From Neotamlana sedimentorum (GTDB lineage Bacteria; Bacteroidota; Bacteroidia; Flavobacteriales; Flavobacteriaceae): DNA of 64,000 bases. Numbering within the stretch: the stretch's first letter is position 1; every line of letters begins with the position of its first letter. Made by a program: the position numbers and the translations under genes. The stretch covers positions 92,066 to 156,065 of the forward strand of contig NZ_JTDW01000003.1 of the NCBI RefSeq assembly GCF_000943565.1. The letters are read 5' to 3'. Below are positions 18,352 through 26,376 of this stretch, piece after piece. The notes below the pieces were generated by a model, which saw only the letters and a list, made by a program, of their open reading frames with translations, searched no databases and was not told where the DNA came from.

Positions 18352-19011
18352 ATGAATTTAAAAATTAATAAAGCAGATATTTTAATTGTAGACGATTCTG
18401 TAATATTTTCACAAGGTTTGGTGTCGCTTCTCGAACAATACCCCGATTATGTCAGCAGTATTCAGGTGGCACATAACTACGAGCAAGCGCTTAAAATTTT
18501 GGCAACAGCAATGATTAATACATTAATTTTAGATTTAAATTTTGAATCGGACGATTACAACGGATTTATAATTGCTAAAAAGGTAAAAAGCCTATATCCG
18601 AAAATTAAAATAATAATTCTTACGCAAGAGGCAAAAATAGATAACTACGAAGTTTTATTTAAAGAAATAGATGTTGATGGATATTTAGACAAACAATTAG
18701 GAATAGAAGAAACCCTTGGCGCTTTAACAGCCATAATGAATAACAAAAAATATATTGATAAAAATATAAAAGCTATGCTAGAGATAGGTAAATGGCTTAA
18801 TATTTCACGACGAGAAAAAGATGTTATAAACTTGCTCTCACAAGGGCTTACTCAAAAAGAAATAGCATATAATTTAAACATTAGCAATCGCACTGTGGAA
18901 ACCCATATAAAAAACTTGACTAAGAAAATGGAAGCAAGAAATACACCTCATTTAGTTTCCATTTACAGCCAATATAAAAACGGAAATCGAGAAAATGGCT
19001 ATACTTTTTAA
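18352..19011 (+). CDS. Response regulator, NarL/FixJ (LuxR-type HTH) family
   Basis: This 219-aa protein is the cognate regulator of the TPR kinase. The receiver domain has acidic residues Asp14-Asp15 (IVDDS) and phospho-acceptor Asp61 (LILDLN). The C-terminal DNA-binding domain contains SRREKDVINLLSQGLTQKEIA and SNRTVETHIKNLTKKM, a full LuxR-type helix-turn-helix. Stop and start are separated by one base from the kinase, so translation is probably coupled. Nearby targets could be the kinase operon itself or the divergent barrel gene. A hairpin follows the stop. Confidence 0.95.
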   Translation: MNLKINKADILIVDDSVIFSQGLVSLLEQYPDYVSSIQVAHNYEQALKILATAMINTLILDLNFESDDYNGFIIAKKVKSLYPKIKIIILTQEAKIDNYEVLFKEIDVDGYLDKQLGIEETLGALTAIMNNKKYIDKNIKAMLEIGKWLNISRREKDVINLLSQGLTQKEIAYNLNISNRTVETHIKNLTKKMEARNTPHLVSIYSQYKNGNRENGYTF

Positions 19012-19020
19012 ATTAAAAAA

Positions 19021-19055
19021 CCAACTATAAAAAGCGGTTAACTTTTTATAATTGG
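19021..19055. terminator. Stem-loop between convergent genes
   Basis: CCAACTATAAAAAG (19021-19034) pairs with CTTTTTATAATTGG (19042-19055), with one mismatch and a 7-base loop. It lies between the response regulator and the convergent barrel gene and can end both transcripts. Confidence 0.6.
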
Positions 19056-19092
19056 CTAAAAATGTTATTGTAAATAATTACGAAACCGTTTT

Positions 19093-19593
19093 TTATAAGT
19101 TAAACGAAGCCCCGATGTTTAGAGTCACTTGGTTGTTTAATTTTTCAGCTGGATTAAGATTTTCATCATAAGTAGCTAAAGGAAAATTAAGTTCAGAATA
19201 TACACCAAACCCGTCTGTAAAAAAGTAGCGCGCTCCAACATGACCACCAAAGTTTTTAAAACTAAAGCTTAATCCAGGATATAAATCAAAATTATCACTA
19301 ACATTAATAACATTACCTAAATTAGCATTGAAACGTGCCTTTAGGTCAAAACGATCTCCAAAATCTACATCATATAAGTTATCTAAATCTTCATTTACAC
19401 CTAAAAGGTAAGTTGTAGATAAACCAATAGAGATATTTTCTCCAATACCATAATCATAGCTTAAATTTAAACCACTACCGTTATCTTGAGCATTTAAGCC
19501 AACTTGAAATTTAGTGTCGCCTTTACCCTCAAAAGCTTGAGCATTAATAAATAGAGTGCTTGTTAGTGCTAATAATAAAAATAAATTCTTCAT
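19093..19593 (-). CDS. Outer membrane beta-barrel protein
   Basis: This 166-aa protein starts at the ATG at 19593, giving signal peptide MKNLFLLLALTSTLFINAQAF; the TTG at 19620 would put charged residues in front of it. The mature part has repeated amphipathic strands (FQVGLNAQDNGSGLNLSYDYG, trimmed here to its pattern of alternating residues) and ends in VTLNIGASFNL, a barrel-type C terminus. It resembles small porin-like proteins of flavobacteria; the function is unknown. It lies 55 bases from the JmjC-like gene upstream on the same strand. Confidence 0.75.
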   Translation of the reverse strand: MKNLFLLLALTSTLFINAQAFEGKGDTKFQVGLNAQDNGSGLNLSYDYGIGENISIGLSTTYLLGVNEDLDNLYDVDFGDRFDLKARFNANLGNVINVSDNFDLYPGLSFSFKNFGGHVGARYFFTDGFGVYSELNFPLATYDENLNPAEKLNNQVTLNIGASFNL

Positions 19594-19648
19594 AATATCT
19601 TTTATAGATTTGAGGTGCAAATATAGCCAAATTTTATACTATAAAAAT

Positions 19649-20515
19649 TTACCTACGAGTATTTTTATGGGTTCTTATAATAGCTTGCTCATTTTTCCAA
19701 TCTATCCATTTTTGTCCTTTTAAACGGCGCATAATATTATCAAGATTTCGCATTATAAATACATTGTAAACTGCTTTACCAAGGTTTTTGGGGTTTCGGG
19801 CAATAGCACGTAAACTCATAGAGAAACCAGGTGTTTGGTAACGCATATAGTGCCAGTATCCTTCCGGAATATATAACATTTCACCGTGTTTTAGCTCGCA
19901 AACCCAACCTTGAGCTTTTTTTAATGCCGGCCATTTTTCGAAATCGGGATTATTAAAATCAATGTCTTCTCGCGTAATCAACGAATGCGGAATTTTGTAT
20001 AAAACATCGTTTTGGTTTTGGTCGAATAGGATACACTTTTTTTGCCCATCGAAATGAAAATGAAAAATATTTGCCAAATCAATATCAAAATGCATAAAAG
20101 TATGCGAGTTTGTACCGCCAAAAAATAGCATGGGGATGCCTTTCATAAGGCGCAATCCAAAATCGGGAAAGGTAAAATCCTTTTGTAATTGAGGTATTTC
20201 TTTTAAAGCATTCCAAAGGAAAATACGAAATTTTGTAGGCTCGCGCTTAAGTAAATCAATGTATTCGGCAAGCTTCATTTTAGCATGTGGTTGGTTAAAT
20301 CCATCCTCATGGTTTACTGGCCTATCGTCGTATAATGGCACGGTTAAATCGCCTCCAACCGACTTTATATAACTTAAATTCCACTTTTTATATGCTGGCC
20401 AATCTTCAATAAATCGCTCAACAACCACAGGTTTTTGCGGTTTAAAATAGCGTTTTAAAAATTCCTGTTTAGTAATGGTTTTTACACGAGGAATACCTTG
20501 TAAGTTTAGCGACAA
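19649..20515 (-). CDS. Cupin-like (JmjC-fold) Fe(II)/2-oxoglutarate-type oxygenase
   Basis: This 288-aa cytoplasmic protein belongs to the cupin_8 family, relatives of the asparaginyl and lysyl hydroxylases. The iron-binding facial triad is visible: His142 and Asp144 in MHFDID and a distal His222 in EGYWHYM. The N-terminal part KPVVVERFIEDWPAYKKW matches the family start. No ATG lies near the expected N terminus; the TTG at 20515 is the only good start. The target (a protein side chain or small molecule) cannot be told from sequence. The upstream region carries a GC-rich dispersed repeat. Confidence 0.85.
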   Translation of the reverse strand: MSLNLQGIPRVKTITKQEFLKRYFKPQKPVVVERFIEDWPAYKKWNLSYIKSVGGDLTVPLYDDRPVNHEDGFNQPHAKMKLAEYIDLLKREPTKFRIFLWNALKEIPQLQKDFTFPDFGLRLMKGIPMLFFGGTNSHTFMHFDIDLANIFHFHFDGQKKCILFDQNQNDVLYKIPHSLITREDIDFNNPDFEKWPALKKAQGWVCELKHGEMLYIPEGYWHYMRYQTPGFSMSLRAIARNPKNLGKAVYNVFIMRNLDNIMRRLKGQKWIDWKNEQAIIRTHKNTRR

Positions 20516-20570
20516 TTTTATAAAATTAAGTGAGCAAAGTTAAGAAAACGTTATTAAAGTAAAAATAGTA

Positions 20571-20666
20571 TTTGGGCGTTCCCAAAGCTTTGGGGCGGGC
20601 TTTACGCTCATAGTTTTGGCTCGATGCGCGCCTCGCCAAAAGCTAACCGCTGCAATCCCTAACGCG
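20571..20666. repeat. GC-rich dispersed repeat with nested palindromes
   Basis: This intergenic block is clearly richer in G+C than its surroundings. It opens with TTTGGGCGTTCCCAAA (20571-20586), which overlaps the perfect palindrome CCCAAAGCTTTGGG (20581-20594). TTTTGGC (20614-20620) is inverted against GCCAAAA (20635-20641), and it ends near CAATCCCTAACGC. This text is like the non-coding repeat found many times in Flavobacteriaceae genomes (GGGCGTTCCC ... CCCTAACGC). It does not code for protein. Confidence 0.65.
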
Positions 20667-20696
20667 ATTTTTATTTGCTATGGCTTATAAAAGTAT

Positions 20697-20722
20697 AAAA
20701 GCCAGAGGTTTATCTGGCTTTT
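20697..20722 (-). terminator. Terminator of the TonB receptor gene
   Basis: AAAAGCCAGA (20697-20706) pairs with TCTGGCTTTT (20713-20722) around a 6-base loop, just past the minus-strand stop at 20744. Confidence 0.8.
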
Positions 20723-20743
20723 TATGGTTAAAGTATGTAGTGT

Positions 20744-22573
20744 TTATTTAAAATTATATTGTAAGCCAAAAAGTACGTTGCTTGGTGGCATTGGTGTAAA
20801 ACCAGATTCAATATAATCGGCATCAAAAATATTGCTTGCTGTAAAAGTAAAGACTAAACGTTTAAGGTTTAAAACAACCGATGCATCCCAAACATTGTAG
20901 CTGTCGCCTGTGGTACGTTCGGCATGTTTGTAAATAATATTCTGACTTAAATTTTTAAACAACTTTGTGCTTAATCGTGTTGTAAAATGGTGTTTCAATG
21001 TATTTAGCGAGTAACGCGATAGTGCTTCGTTTTGGTCTATTATATCATCTTCTAAAAAACTATAACCAATGGCTAAGGTTTGGTTAAAATTATTTAATTT
21101 AAAATTGTACGAGGCATCAAATTCAAACCCTTTAGTATTTACTTCTGCAATATTGGTTGCTGTAAAAGATTCTTCAGTTGTATTTTGCCTCACATAATCA
21201 ATAAGGTTCTTGGCATCTCTATTAAAAGCCGCCAAGGTTACAGAGAATTTTTGCGTGAAATATTTTAGTCCAACCTCTTGAGCAAAGGCTTCTTCGGGTT
21301 CTAAGTCTGGGTTTCCAATACTTCCGCCACCATTATAGTATAAATCCGTATAGGTAGGAATTCTATAAGTATAGCCAATGTTTCCGTAGGCTTTTAAGTT
21401 GTTTGAAATATCAAATCCAACATCTAATCCTGGAAAAGCATTAAATTTAAAATCCGAAAAATATGTTATGGCAACACCAGGAGTAAAGTCTAATCGGTTA
21501 TTTGCAAATTCAAATCTATGTTCTAAAAAAGCGGTAGCCATAAAACGCTCACGTTGCCCTAAATTGTTACTTTTTAAATAGGTTTTAGAAAGGTCTATAC
21601 CAAAACCAGTTTCGCCTAAATTAGAGGTGTAAGATGCATTAGCTTCTGTTCCAATTTTATTCGAAATATGAAAGTTTCTAAAAAAATTAGGGTCGTCGCG
21701 TTGTAATAGAAACATATCTTGGTTTCGTTTCCAATACACACGAGGTTGAATTTTAAAGTTATTAGTTTTAAATTTAGAAGTAAAAGCAATTAAACTATTT
21801 TGCGTTTCTTCATATTCATTAAATCCCCAACTGGTTGGTGTGTAGAAATTTTCGGCACCAAAATGCTTTTCGAAAAATGTTGCTATCATTTCAATAGGTT
21901 GTGCTTTTTTGTTGAATACACTCTTTAAAAAATAATTAGAATTTTCATAATCAGTGTTATTTCGGTAGCCTTCAGAGGTCATTTTTCCGGCATGAAAAAT
22001 ATGTGTTGAGTTTTCTAAATCCGAACCAATGGTTACAGCGCCGTTAAGTTGTCCGAAGGAACCCGTTTCAATATTTGTAGAAATAGCGTTTTTTAGGTTA
22101 GATTTTGTTACAATATTAATAGCTCCAGTAAAAGCATTTTGCCCAAAAACACGGGCTGCAGGACCTTTAATTATTTCTATACGCTCTATAACTTCTAATG
22201 GTAAAGCGGCATTCATGGTGTGATGGCCCGTTTGCGCATCGTCCATTTTTATGCCATCAATTAATAAAAGTGTTTGGTCGAATCCGCCACCACGAATGTA
22301 TAAATCGGCTTGACTACCACCTGTACCACGTCTTCTAATATCTACACCTGCCACTTGCTGTAATAAATCTGCCATGTTGGTCGCGGCACTTTTTTTAATG
22401 TCCTCAGAAGAAACCACCGTTATGGTTCGAGAGTTTTCCTTAAACGGTAAATCAATTCTTGTAGAAGTAATAACAACTTCTTGCAACGAATCGGTTTTAA
22501 CGGTTTCTTCTTGAGCAGCGAGGTTGATAATAGTAAATAATATAAATGTAAAGAGTGAAAATTTAGTTTTCAT
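20744..22573 (-). CDS. TonB-dependent outer membrane receptor (BtuB-like)
   Basis: This 609-aa receptor has a signal peptide (to about residue 20), a TonB-box-like start (LQEVVITSTR), a plug domain with ADLLQQVAGVDIRRRG, YIRGGGFDQTLLLIDG and IERIEIIKGPAARVFG, and a barrel ending in VLFGLQYNFK. It lacks the carboxypeptidase-like N-terminal domain of SusC-type receptors, and its size matches vitamin or siderophore receptors such as BtuB. It is divergent from the MocR-type regulator with 71 bases between the starts and is the likely regulated target. The ligand is unknown. Confidence 0.92.
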   Translation of the reverse strand: MKTKFSLFTFILFTIINLAAQEETVKTDSLQEVVITSTRIDLPFKENSRTITVVSSEDIKKSAATNMADLLQQVAGVDIRRRGTGGSQADLYIRGGGFDQTLLLIDGIKMDDAQTGHHTMNAALPLEVIERIEIIKGPAARVFGQNAFTGAINIVTKSNLKNAISTNIETGSFGQLNGAVTIGSDLENSTHIFHAGKMTSEGYRNNTDYENSNYFLKSVFNKKAQPIEMIATFFEKHFGAENFYTPTSWGFNEYEETQNSLIAFTSKFKTNNFKIQPRVYWKRNQDMFLLQRDDPNFFRNFHISNKIGTEANASYTSNLGETGFGIDLSKTYLKSNNLGQRERFMATAFLEHRFEFANNRLDFTPGVAITYFSDFKFNAFPGLDVGFDISNNLKAYGNIGYTYRIPTYTDLYYNGGGSIGNPDLEPEEAFAQEVGLKYFTQKFSVTLAAFNRDAKNLIDYVRQNTTEESFTATNIAEVNTKGFEFDASYNFKLNNFNQTLAIGYSFLEDDIIDQNEALSRYSLNTLKHHFTTRLSTKLFKNLSQNIIYKHAERTTGDSYNVWDASVVLNLKRLVFTFTASNIFDADYIESGFTPMPPSNVLFGLQYNFK

Positions 22574-22612
22574 TAGTTTGTTTTAATTTGATGCTGCAAA
22601 AATCGTAACTTT

Positions 22613-22657
22613 CCGGACGATTAAACTAGTCCAGTTTTAAAACCATGAATAGTCCGG
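22613..22657. promoter_or_regulatory. Three GTCC(A/G)G boxes between TonB receptor and MocR genes
   Basis: The hexamer GTCCGG lies on the minus strand at 22613-22618, GTCCAG on the plus strand at 22629-22634 and GTCCGG again at 22652-22657, just inside the regulator gene. The two plus-strand copies are spaced by 23 bases. One inverted and two direct copies is the arrangement known for several MocR operators. Confidence 0.45.
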
Positions 22658-24141
22658 TTAGCGATTTGTTAAAACAACTTATAAGTTTCGATAAAAGTTT
22701 ATCGCAACCTGTATATATACAAGTGTCTCAGCAAATTATAAATGCTATACAGCGTGGGTATTTATCGAAAGGTAATAAACTACCTGGTACACGTGTTTTA
22801 AGCGAATTGTTATTTGTACACAGAAATACGGCTGTTGCTATTTACGACGAGTTAGCATCGCAAGGTTGGGTAGAAATTATAGCTAATAAAGGCACTTTTG
22901 TATTGTTTCCGGAAGAGAATGCTACAAAAATAAAAGCTTCAGCAGCATCAATTAATAAAGCTTATCAATATTCTGAATCAACGGGATTTTCTTTTCAGAA
23001 ATCGTTTCATTTATCGCCAACTACGCAATCTTCCGAAGCTAAATATAGCATTAACGATGGTAAACCCGATTTACGTTTACACCCAGTGCATCAATTTTCG
23101 CGCTGGTATAGCGCCGCAATGAAGCGCAATACTTTGGTTGGAAAATGGAATAAATCCAACGAATCGCAAAGTACATTGTTTAAAACCCAATTGTGTAATT
23201 TTTTAAATACTACGCGAGGGTTTCATATTAAGCCTAGCAATATTGTAAGTACACGAAGCACCGAAATGAGTTTGTACATAGTTTCGCAATTACTAATTAA
23301 ACCCAATGATATTGTTTTAGTTGGACAATTAAGTAACTATGCTGCAAACATGATTTTTCAGCAAGCCGGTGCCACTATAATAACTATTCCGGTTGATGAA
23401 AACGGACTGGATATTGAATATATAAAAACGCATTTTATTAAAAACCGCATTCGCTGCGTTTACATTTGTGCTAATCGCGATTATCCAACTACCGTTTCTT
23501 TAAGTACCGAAAGGCGTTTACAATTGATGCAATTAGCAAAAACTTATGGTTTCGCCATTATTGAAGACGATTACGATTACGATTTTCAGTTCGATGGTTC
23601 TGCTATGTTACCTATGGCAAGTGCCGATGCCAATGGCATGATAATTTATTTAGGAAAAATGGGGCAATCGCTGTTTCCTAGTTTTCAAACGGGGTTTGTT
23701 GTAGCTCCAGATAATTTAATTTCTGAAGCGAAAAACTATTTGCAGTTACTAGACCAACAAGGCGATTTAATACAGGAGCAAATGCTTTTGGAATTAATTT
23801 ACGAAGGCGAAATTTACAGACTCCTTAAAAAGAATGTGGTAACCTACAAACAGCGTCGCGATGCGTTATGCAAACAATTGAACTTGCATTTAAAAGATAT
23901 AGTAACGTACAATATACCTAGCGGCGGATTAGCAATTTGGTTGCAGTTTAAAACTAAAGTTTCATTAATTAAACTCGCTAAAGTGGCCCAAGAGCATGAT
24001 TTACTTTTGCCTAAAACCGTTTTATACCAAGATCAAAATAATTGTGCGATTCGTTTTGGTTTTGGGCATTTAAATGAAGATGAGATTGAAATTGTAGTAA
24101 AAAAATTAAAAGTTGTTTATGACTCGGTGTCAAACTCATGA
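22645..24141 (+). CDS. MocR-type regulator (GntR HTH + aminotransferase-like domain) without PLP lysine
   Basis: This 498-aa regulator joins an N-terminal GntR winged helix (about residues 20-90, with GNKLPGTRVLSELLFVHRNTAVAIYDEL) to a fold-type I aminotransferase-like sensor domain. The sensor domain keeps IIEDDYDYDF, where the Asp contacts the PLP ring. However, where family members have GTFSK-S-L-x-P-S-L-R, this protein reads GKMGQSLFPSFQ, so the Schiff-base lysine is Gln341 and the phosphate-binding Arg is Gln. It may bind another ligand or bind PLP non-covalently. It lies divergent from a TonB receptor, its probable target. Its 3' end overlaps the convergent next gene by 25 bases. Confidence 0.9.
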   Translation: MNSPVSDLLKQLISFDKSLSQPVYIQVSQQIINAIQRGYLSKGNKLPGTRVLSELLFVHRNTAVAIYDELASQGWVEIIANKGTFVLFPEENATKIKASAASINKAYQYSESTGFSFQKSFHLSPTTQSSEAKYSINDGKPDLRLHPVHQFSRWYSAAMKRNTLVGKWNKSNESQSTLFKTQLCNFLNTTRGFHIKPSNIVSTRSTEMSLYIVSQLLIKPNDIVLVGQLSNYAANMIFQQAGATIITIPVDENGLDIEYIKTHFIKNRIRCVYICANRDYPTTVSLSTERRLQLMQLAKTYGFAIIEDDYDYDFQFDGSAMLPMASADANGMIIYLGKMGQSLFPSFQTGFVVAPDNLISEAKNYLQLLDQQGDLIQEQMLLELIYEGEIYRLLKKNVVTYKQRRDALCKQLNLHLKDIVTYNIPSGGLAIWLQFKTKVSLIKLAKVAQEHDLLLPKTVLYQDQNNCAIRFGFGHLNEDEIEIVVKKLKVVYDSVSNS

Positions 24142-24545
24142 TTACAATCTTCACATTTATATAAATGTTTGGTGTAAACGGGTAAATTTAATACAAGTAA
24201 ATTAGTTAAAAGCGAAAAAATAAACGCAAAAAAGGATTTTAAGCTTTTAATGGTGGAAAACAATTCTACTTTTTCACTATTGCATTTTGGACATTTTATG
24301 TTATTACCCGCTTCGTCGGTAGAGTATTTTTTAATGCTATTTAAAATGGTTAGGGCTTCATTAAATTGGGATGACAAAACTTTTAGTTTTACACCACCAA
24401 TGGCGTTACTAACCAAAGGATCGGTGTCTATGGTAATATTATCGAATAAAAATACATTTATACCCTCTGCTTCCAACCGGCCTTTTATAATTTGGGCTTC
24501 GGTGGAATATTGAAATCGGGCTAAGGTTTTAAACGTTTCACTCAT
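24117..24545 (-). CDS. DUF2007 domain protein with membrane segment and zinc ribbon
   Basis: This 142-aa protein starts at the ATG at 24545 (MSETFKTLARF); a TTG at 24575 would add ten residues not expected in the family. The N-terminal part (about 1-70) is a DUF2007 putative signal-transducing domain (FQYSTEAQIIKGRLEAEGI ... NAIGGVKLKV). It is followed by a split zinc ribbon (CPKC near 85 and CEDC near 133) with a hydrophobic segment between the two cysteine pairs. Function unknown. It is convergent with the MocR gene, with overlapping 3' ends. Confidence 0.8.
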   Translation of the reverse strand: MSETFKTLARFQYSTEAQIIKGRLEAEGINVFLFDNITIDTDPLVSNAIGGVKLKVLSSQFNEALTILNSIKKYSTDEAGNNIKCPKCNSEKVELFSTIKSLKSFFAFIFSLLTNLLVLNLPVYTKHLYKCEDCNHEFDTES

Positions 24546-24584
24546 ATGATATTGAAGATACTGAATTAATTTCAATTAAAATTA

Positions 24585-24629
24585 TTGTTTTTCGATAATT
24601 TTTTTATATTTGTTATTGTTAAACAATAA
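24585..24629 (+). promoter_or_regulatory. Promoter and palindromic operator of the DUF2975/XRE pair
   Basis: A TTG (24585-24587) and, 17 bases later, TATATTTG (24605-24612) match the Bacteroidota TTG / TAnnTTTG promoter. Immediately after comes the palindrome TTATTGTT-A-AACAATAA (24613-24629), at the expected transcription start and 8 bases before the ATG. It is well placed for autorepression by the Cro-like protein of the operon. Confidence 0.6.
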
Positions 24630-24637
24630 TTTTAGTT

Positions 24638-25120
24638 ATGGATTCTGGTGTAATTAATAGTCAAAGGTTTTTTATATTAATGTTTTTGGTTATTGTTTTA
24701 GATATCGCTTTTTCTGATTATTTCCCTTGGGTAAAAGCACTCTATACAAGCGATAATTTAGAGGTTATAGCTTTAAACGAAAAAATTACAAATCAAAATT
24801 TTAGTAAATTATTAGTGGTAAAAACACTTCGATTTTTAAGTGTGGCTTTTTTAGTAGTGGCCTTTTACTTTTATCATAAATTTTTAAAAAATATAAAGTC
24901 AAACGTTTTGTTTAATAAAGACAACTATCGTTTATTATTTCGGGTGTCAACCTTTTTAATTGTATATGCTATTATCCATTATATTTTAAATTATTTCGAT
25001 GTTGAACGAGGTTATTTTAATAACGGTTATGTAGTGTTTATTGCGATTACGATTTATTCGTTTGGTGAAATATTTAAGTATGCTACTAAGGTTAAAAACG
25101 AAAACGATTTAACAATTTAA
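24638..25120 (+). CDS. DUF2975 family membrane protein
   Basis: This 160-aa protein has four predicted membrane helices (around residues 10-27, 62-80, 100-118 and 130-147), with SNVLFNKDNYRLLFRVSTFLI in the middle, typical of DUF2975. These proteins are regularly paired with a small Cro-like HTH protein, as here, where the partner starts 2 bases after the stop. The pair probably forms a small membrane-linked regulatory unit; the precise role is not established. Confidence 0.8.
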   Translation: MDSGVINSQRFFILMFLVIVLDIAFSDYFPWVKALYTSDNLEVIALNEKITNQNFSKLLVVKTLRFLSVAFLVVAFYFYHKFLKNIKSNVLFNKDNYRLLFRVSTFLIVYAIIHYILNYFDVERGYFNNGYVVFIAITIYSFGEIFKYATKVKNENDLTI

Positions 25121-25122
25121 TT

Positions 25123-25329
25123 ATGCCAATAGTAGTAAACTTAGATTTGATACTTGCTAGTAGAAATATGAAAAGCAAAGAATTGGCAGAAATTATTGGT
25201 ATTACAGAGGCTAATCTTTCTATTTTAAAATCTGGAAAAGCTAAAGCTGTTAGGTTTTCAACGCTGGAAGCTATTTGTGAAGCACTTGAGTGTCAGCCTG
25301 CTGATATTTTAGAGTATCAACAAGAATAA
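25123..25329 (+). CDS. Small XRE/Cro-type HTH regulator
   Basis: This 68-aa DNA-binding protein consists of a single helix-turn-helix domain: NMKSKELAEIIGITEANLSILKSGKA then STLEAICEALECQPADILEY, the YozG-like form that accompanies DUF2975 proteins. It probably represses its own operon through the palindrome at 24613-24629. Confidence 0.88.
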   Translation: MPIVVNLDLILASRNMKSKELAEIIGITEANLSILKSGKAKAVRFSTLEAICEALECQPADILEYQQE

Positions 25330-25364
25330 AATTGTATTTTTGAACGAAACCATATTTTAATTTT

Positions 25365-25811
25365 ATGAAGTCTTTAGTTTATATTTTTCTATTTTTTATT
25401 ACCCTAACTGCATTTTCTCAAAACAACTACATTGTTAAAACCGAAGATGGTCGTCGTGTGTTACTTAAAGCCGATTTTACTTGGGAATATATCGATTTAG
25501 AAGCGCCAAAAAACCAAATTTCGGAAGTTAAACCTATAAAAAACAATGAAAATGCATGCCATGTACAGCCAAACTTTATTGAACCAGAATTAGATAATAA
25601 AGTTCAAAATCAATTAAAAAAAGGACGCGCAACTTTAAAACATATTAAACAAAAAGTGGCTAAAGATTTTCAATGTCCTGTAGATCAAGTGGTTTTGCTG
25701 GCGGTAAAAGAAAATAAAAAAACAGGAACTTATAAGTTTTGTGCCAACGGTGAAAAAGTGACTTATAAGCGTATAGGCCATAGCGTTGCAAAGAAAATAG
25801 AAGTGTTTTAG
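25365..25811 (+). CDS. Secreted protein of unknown function (DUF3157-like N terminus)
   Basis: This 148-aa protein has a signal peptide (MKSLVYIFLFFITLTAFSQ) followed by YIVKTEDGRRVLLKADFTWEY, which resembles the DUF3157 motif in which a degraded variable residue run precedes a Trp. The C-terminal half is basic and has two cysteines (CPVDQ, CANG). The stop overlaps the stop of the convergent gene by four bases. No function can be given. Confidence 0.65.
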   Translation: MKSLVYIFLFFITLTAFSQNNYIVKTEDGRRVLLKADFTWEYIDLEAPKNQISEVKPIKNNENACHVQPNFIEPELDNKVQNQLKKGRATLKHIKQKVAKDFQCPVDQVVLLAVKENKKTGTYKFCANGEKVTYKRIGHSVAKKIEVF

Positions 25812-26350
25812 CTTTTATAAACAATTGTATTAGTTTTTTTCGATGCCGTTTTATCAACCCATTTATGATAACCTCTTTTTCGTGCATCGAGTAAATCAAT
25901 ATTTAATTTTTCTGAAAAAAACTGGCCTTGTTTAATGGCTTCATCGGCATCTGTTAAAGCCGCAAGATTAAGATTATCGTTTTTATTAAACCACATGTTT
26001 ATTTCGTAACCATTTTGTGTTTGAAAAACCGAGATGTATTCTAAGTTTTTTAAGTCTTGCCAGCTTTCGTTGTAAGTAAGCATGCCGATAGAATAGCTGT
26101 GTTTAATTTTTAGTTTTGTAAAATTTAAATGAATGTTGTGTTGTGCTATTAAAGGAATAAGAAAAACAAATAACACACCAAAAAACCAAACAAAATAGGT
26201 GATTATTGACCATTTTTGTGCTGTGTTGTATTCCGTTGTTGTAAAAAAATGAATTAAATAAGTGAAGAAACCCGAAAATGCTGCAGCAACAAAAACTTTT
26301 ACCAGCCAAGGTCGTTGAGGTTCTTTAATAGTAAATTCAATGGTATACAT
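25808..26350 (-). CDS. Membrane protein of unknown function
   Basis: This 180-aa protein has two membrane helices near the N terminus (about residues 18-38 and 47-68) and a soluble C-terminal domain of about 110 residues with beta character (YEINMWFNKNDNLNLAAL). The C-terminal part resembles a PH-like membrane-anchored domain, but this is only a fold impression. It is downstream of dinB on the same strand's far side and convergent with the secreted protein. Confidence 0.6.
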   Translation of the reverse strand: MYTIEFTIKEPQRPWLVKVFVAAAFSGFFTYLIHFFTTTEYNTAQKWSIITYFVWFFGVLFVFLIPLIAQHNIHLNFTKLKIKHSYSIGMLTYNESWQDLKNLEYISVFQTQNGYEINMWFNKNDNLNLAALTDADEAIKQGQFFSEKLNIDLLDARKRGYHKWVDKTASKKTNTIVYKS

Positions 26351-26376
26351 GCTGTAAATATAAAACAGAATTGTAT

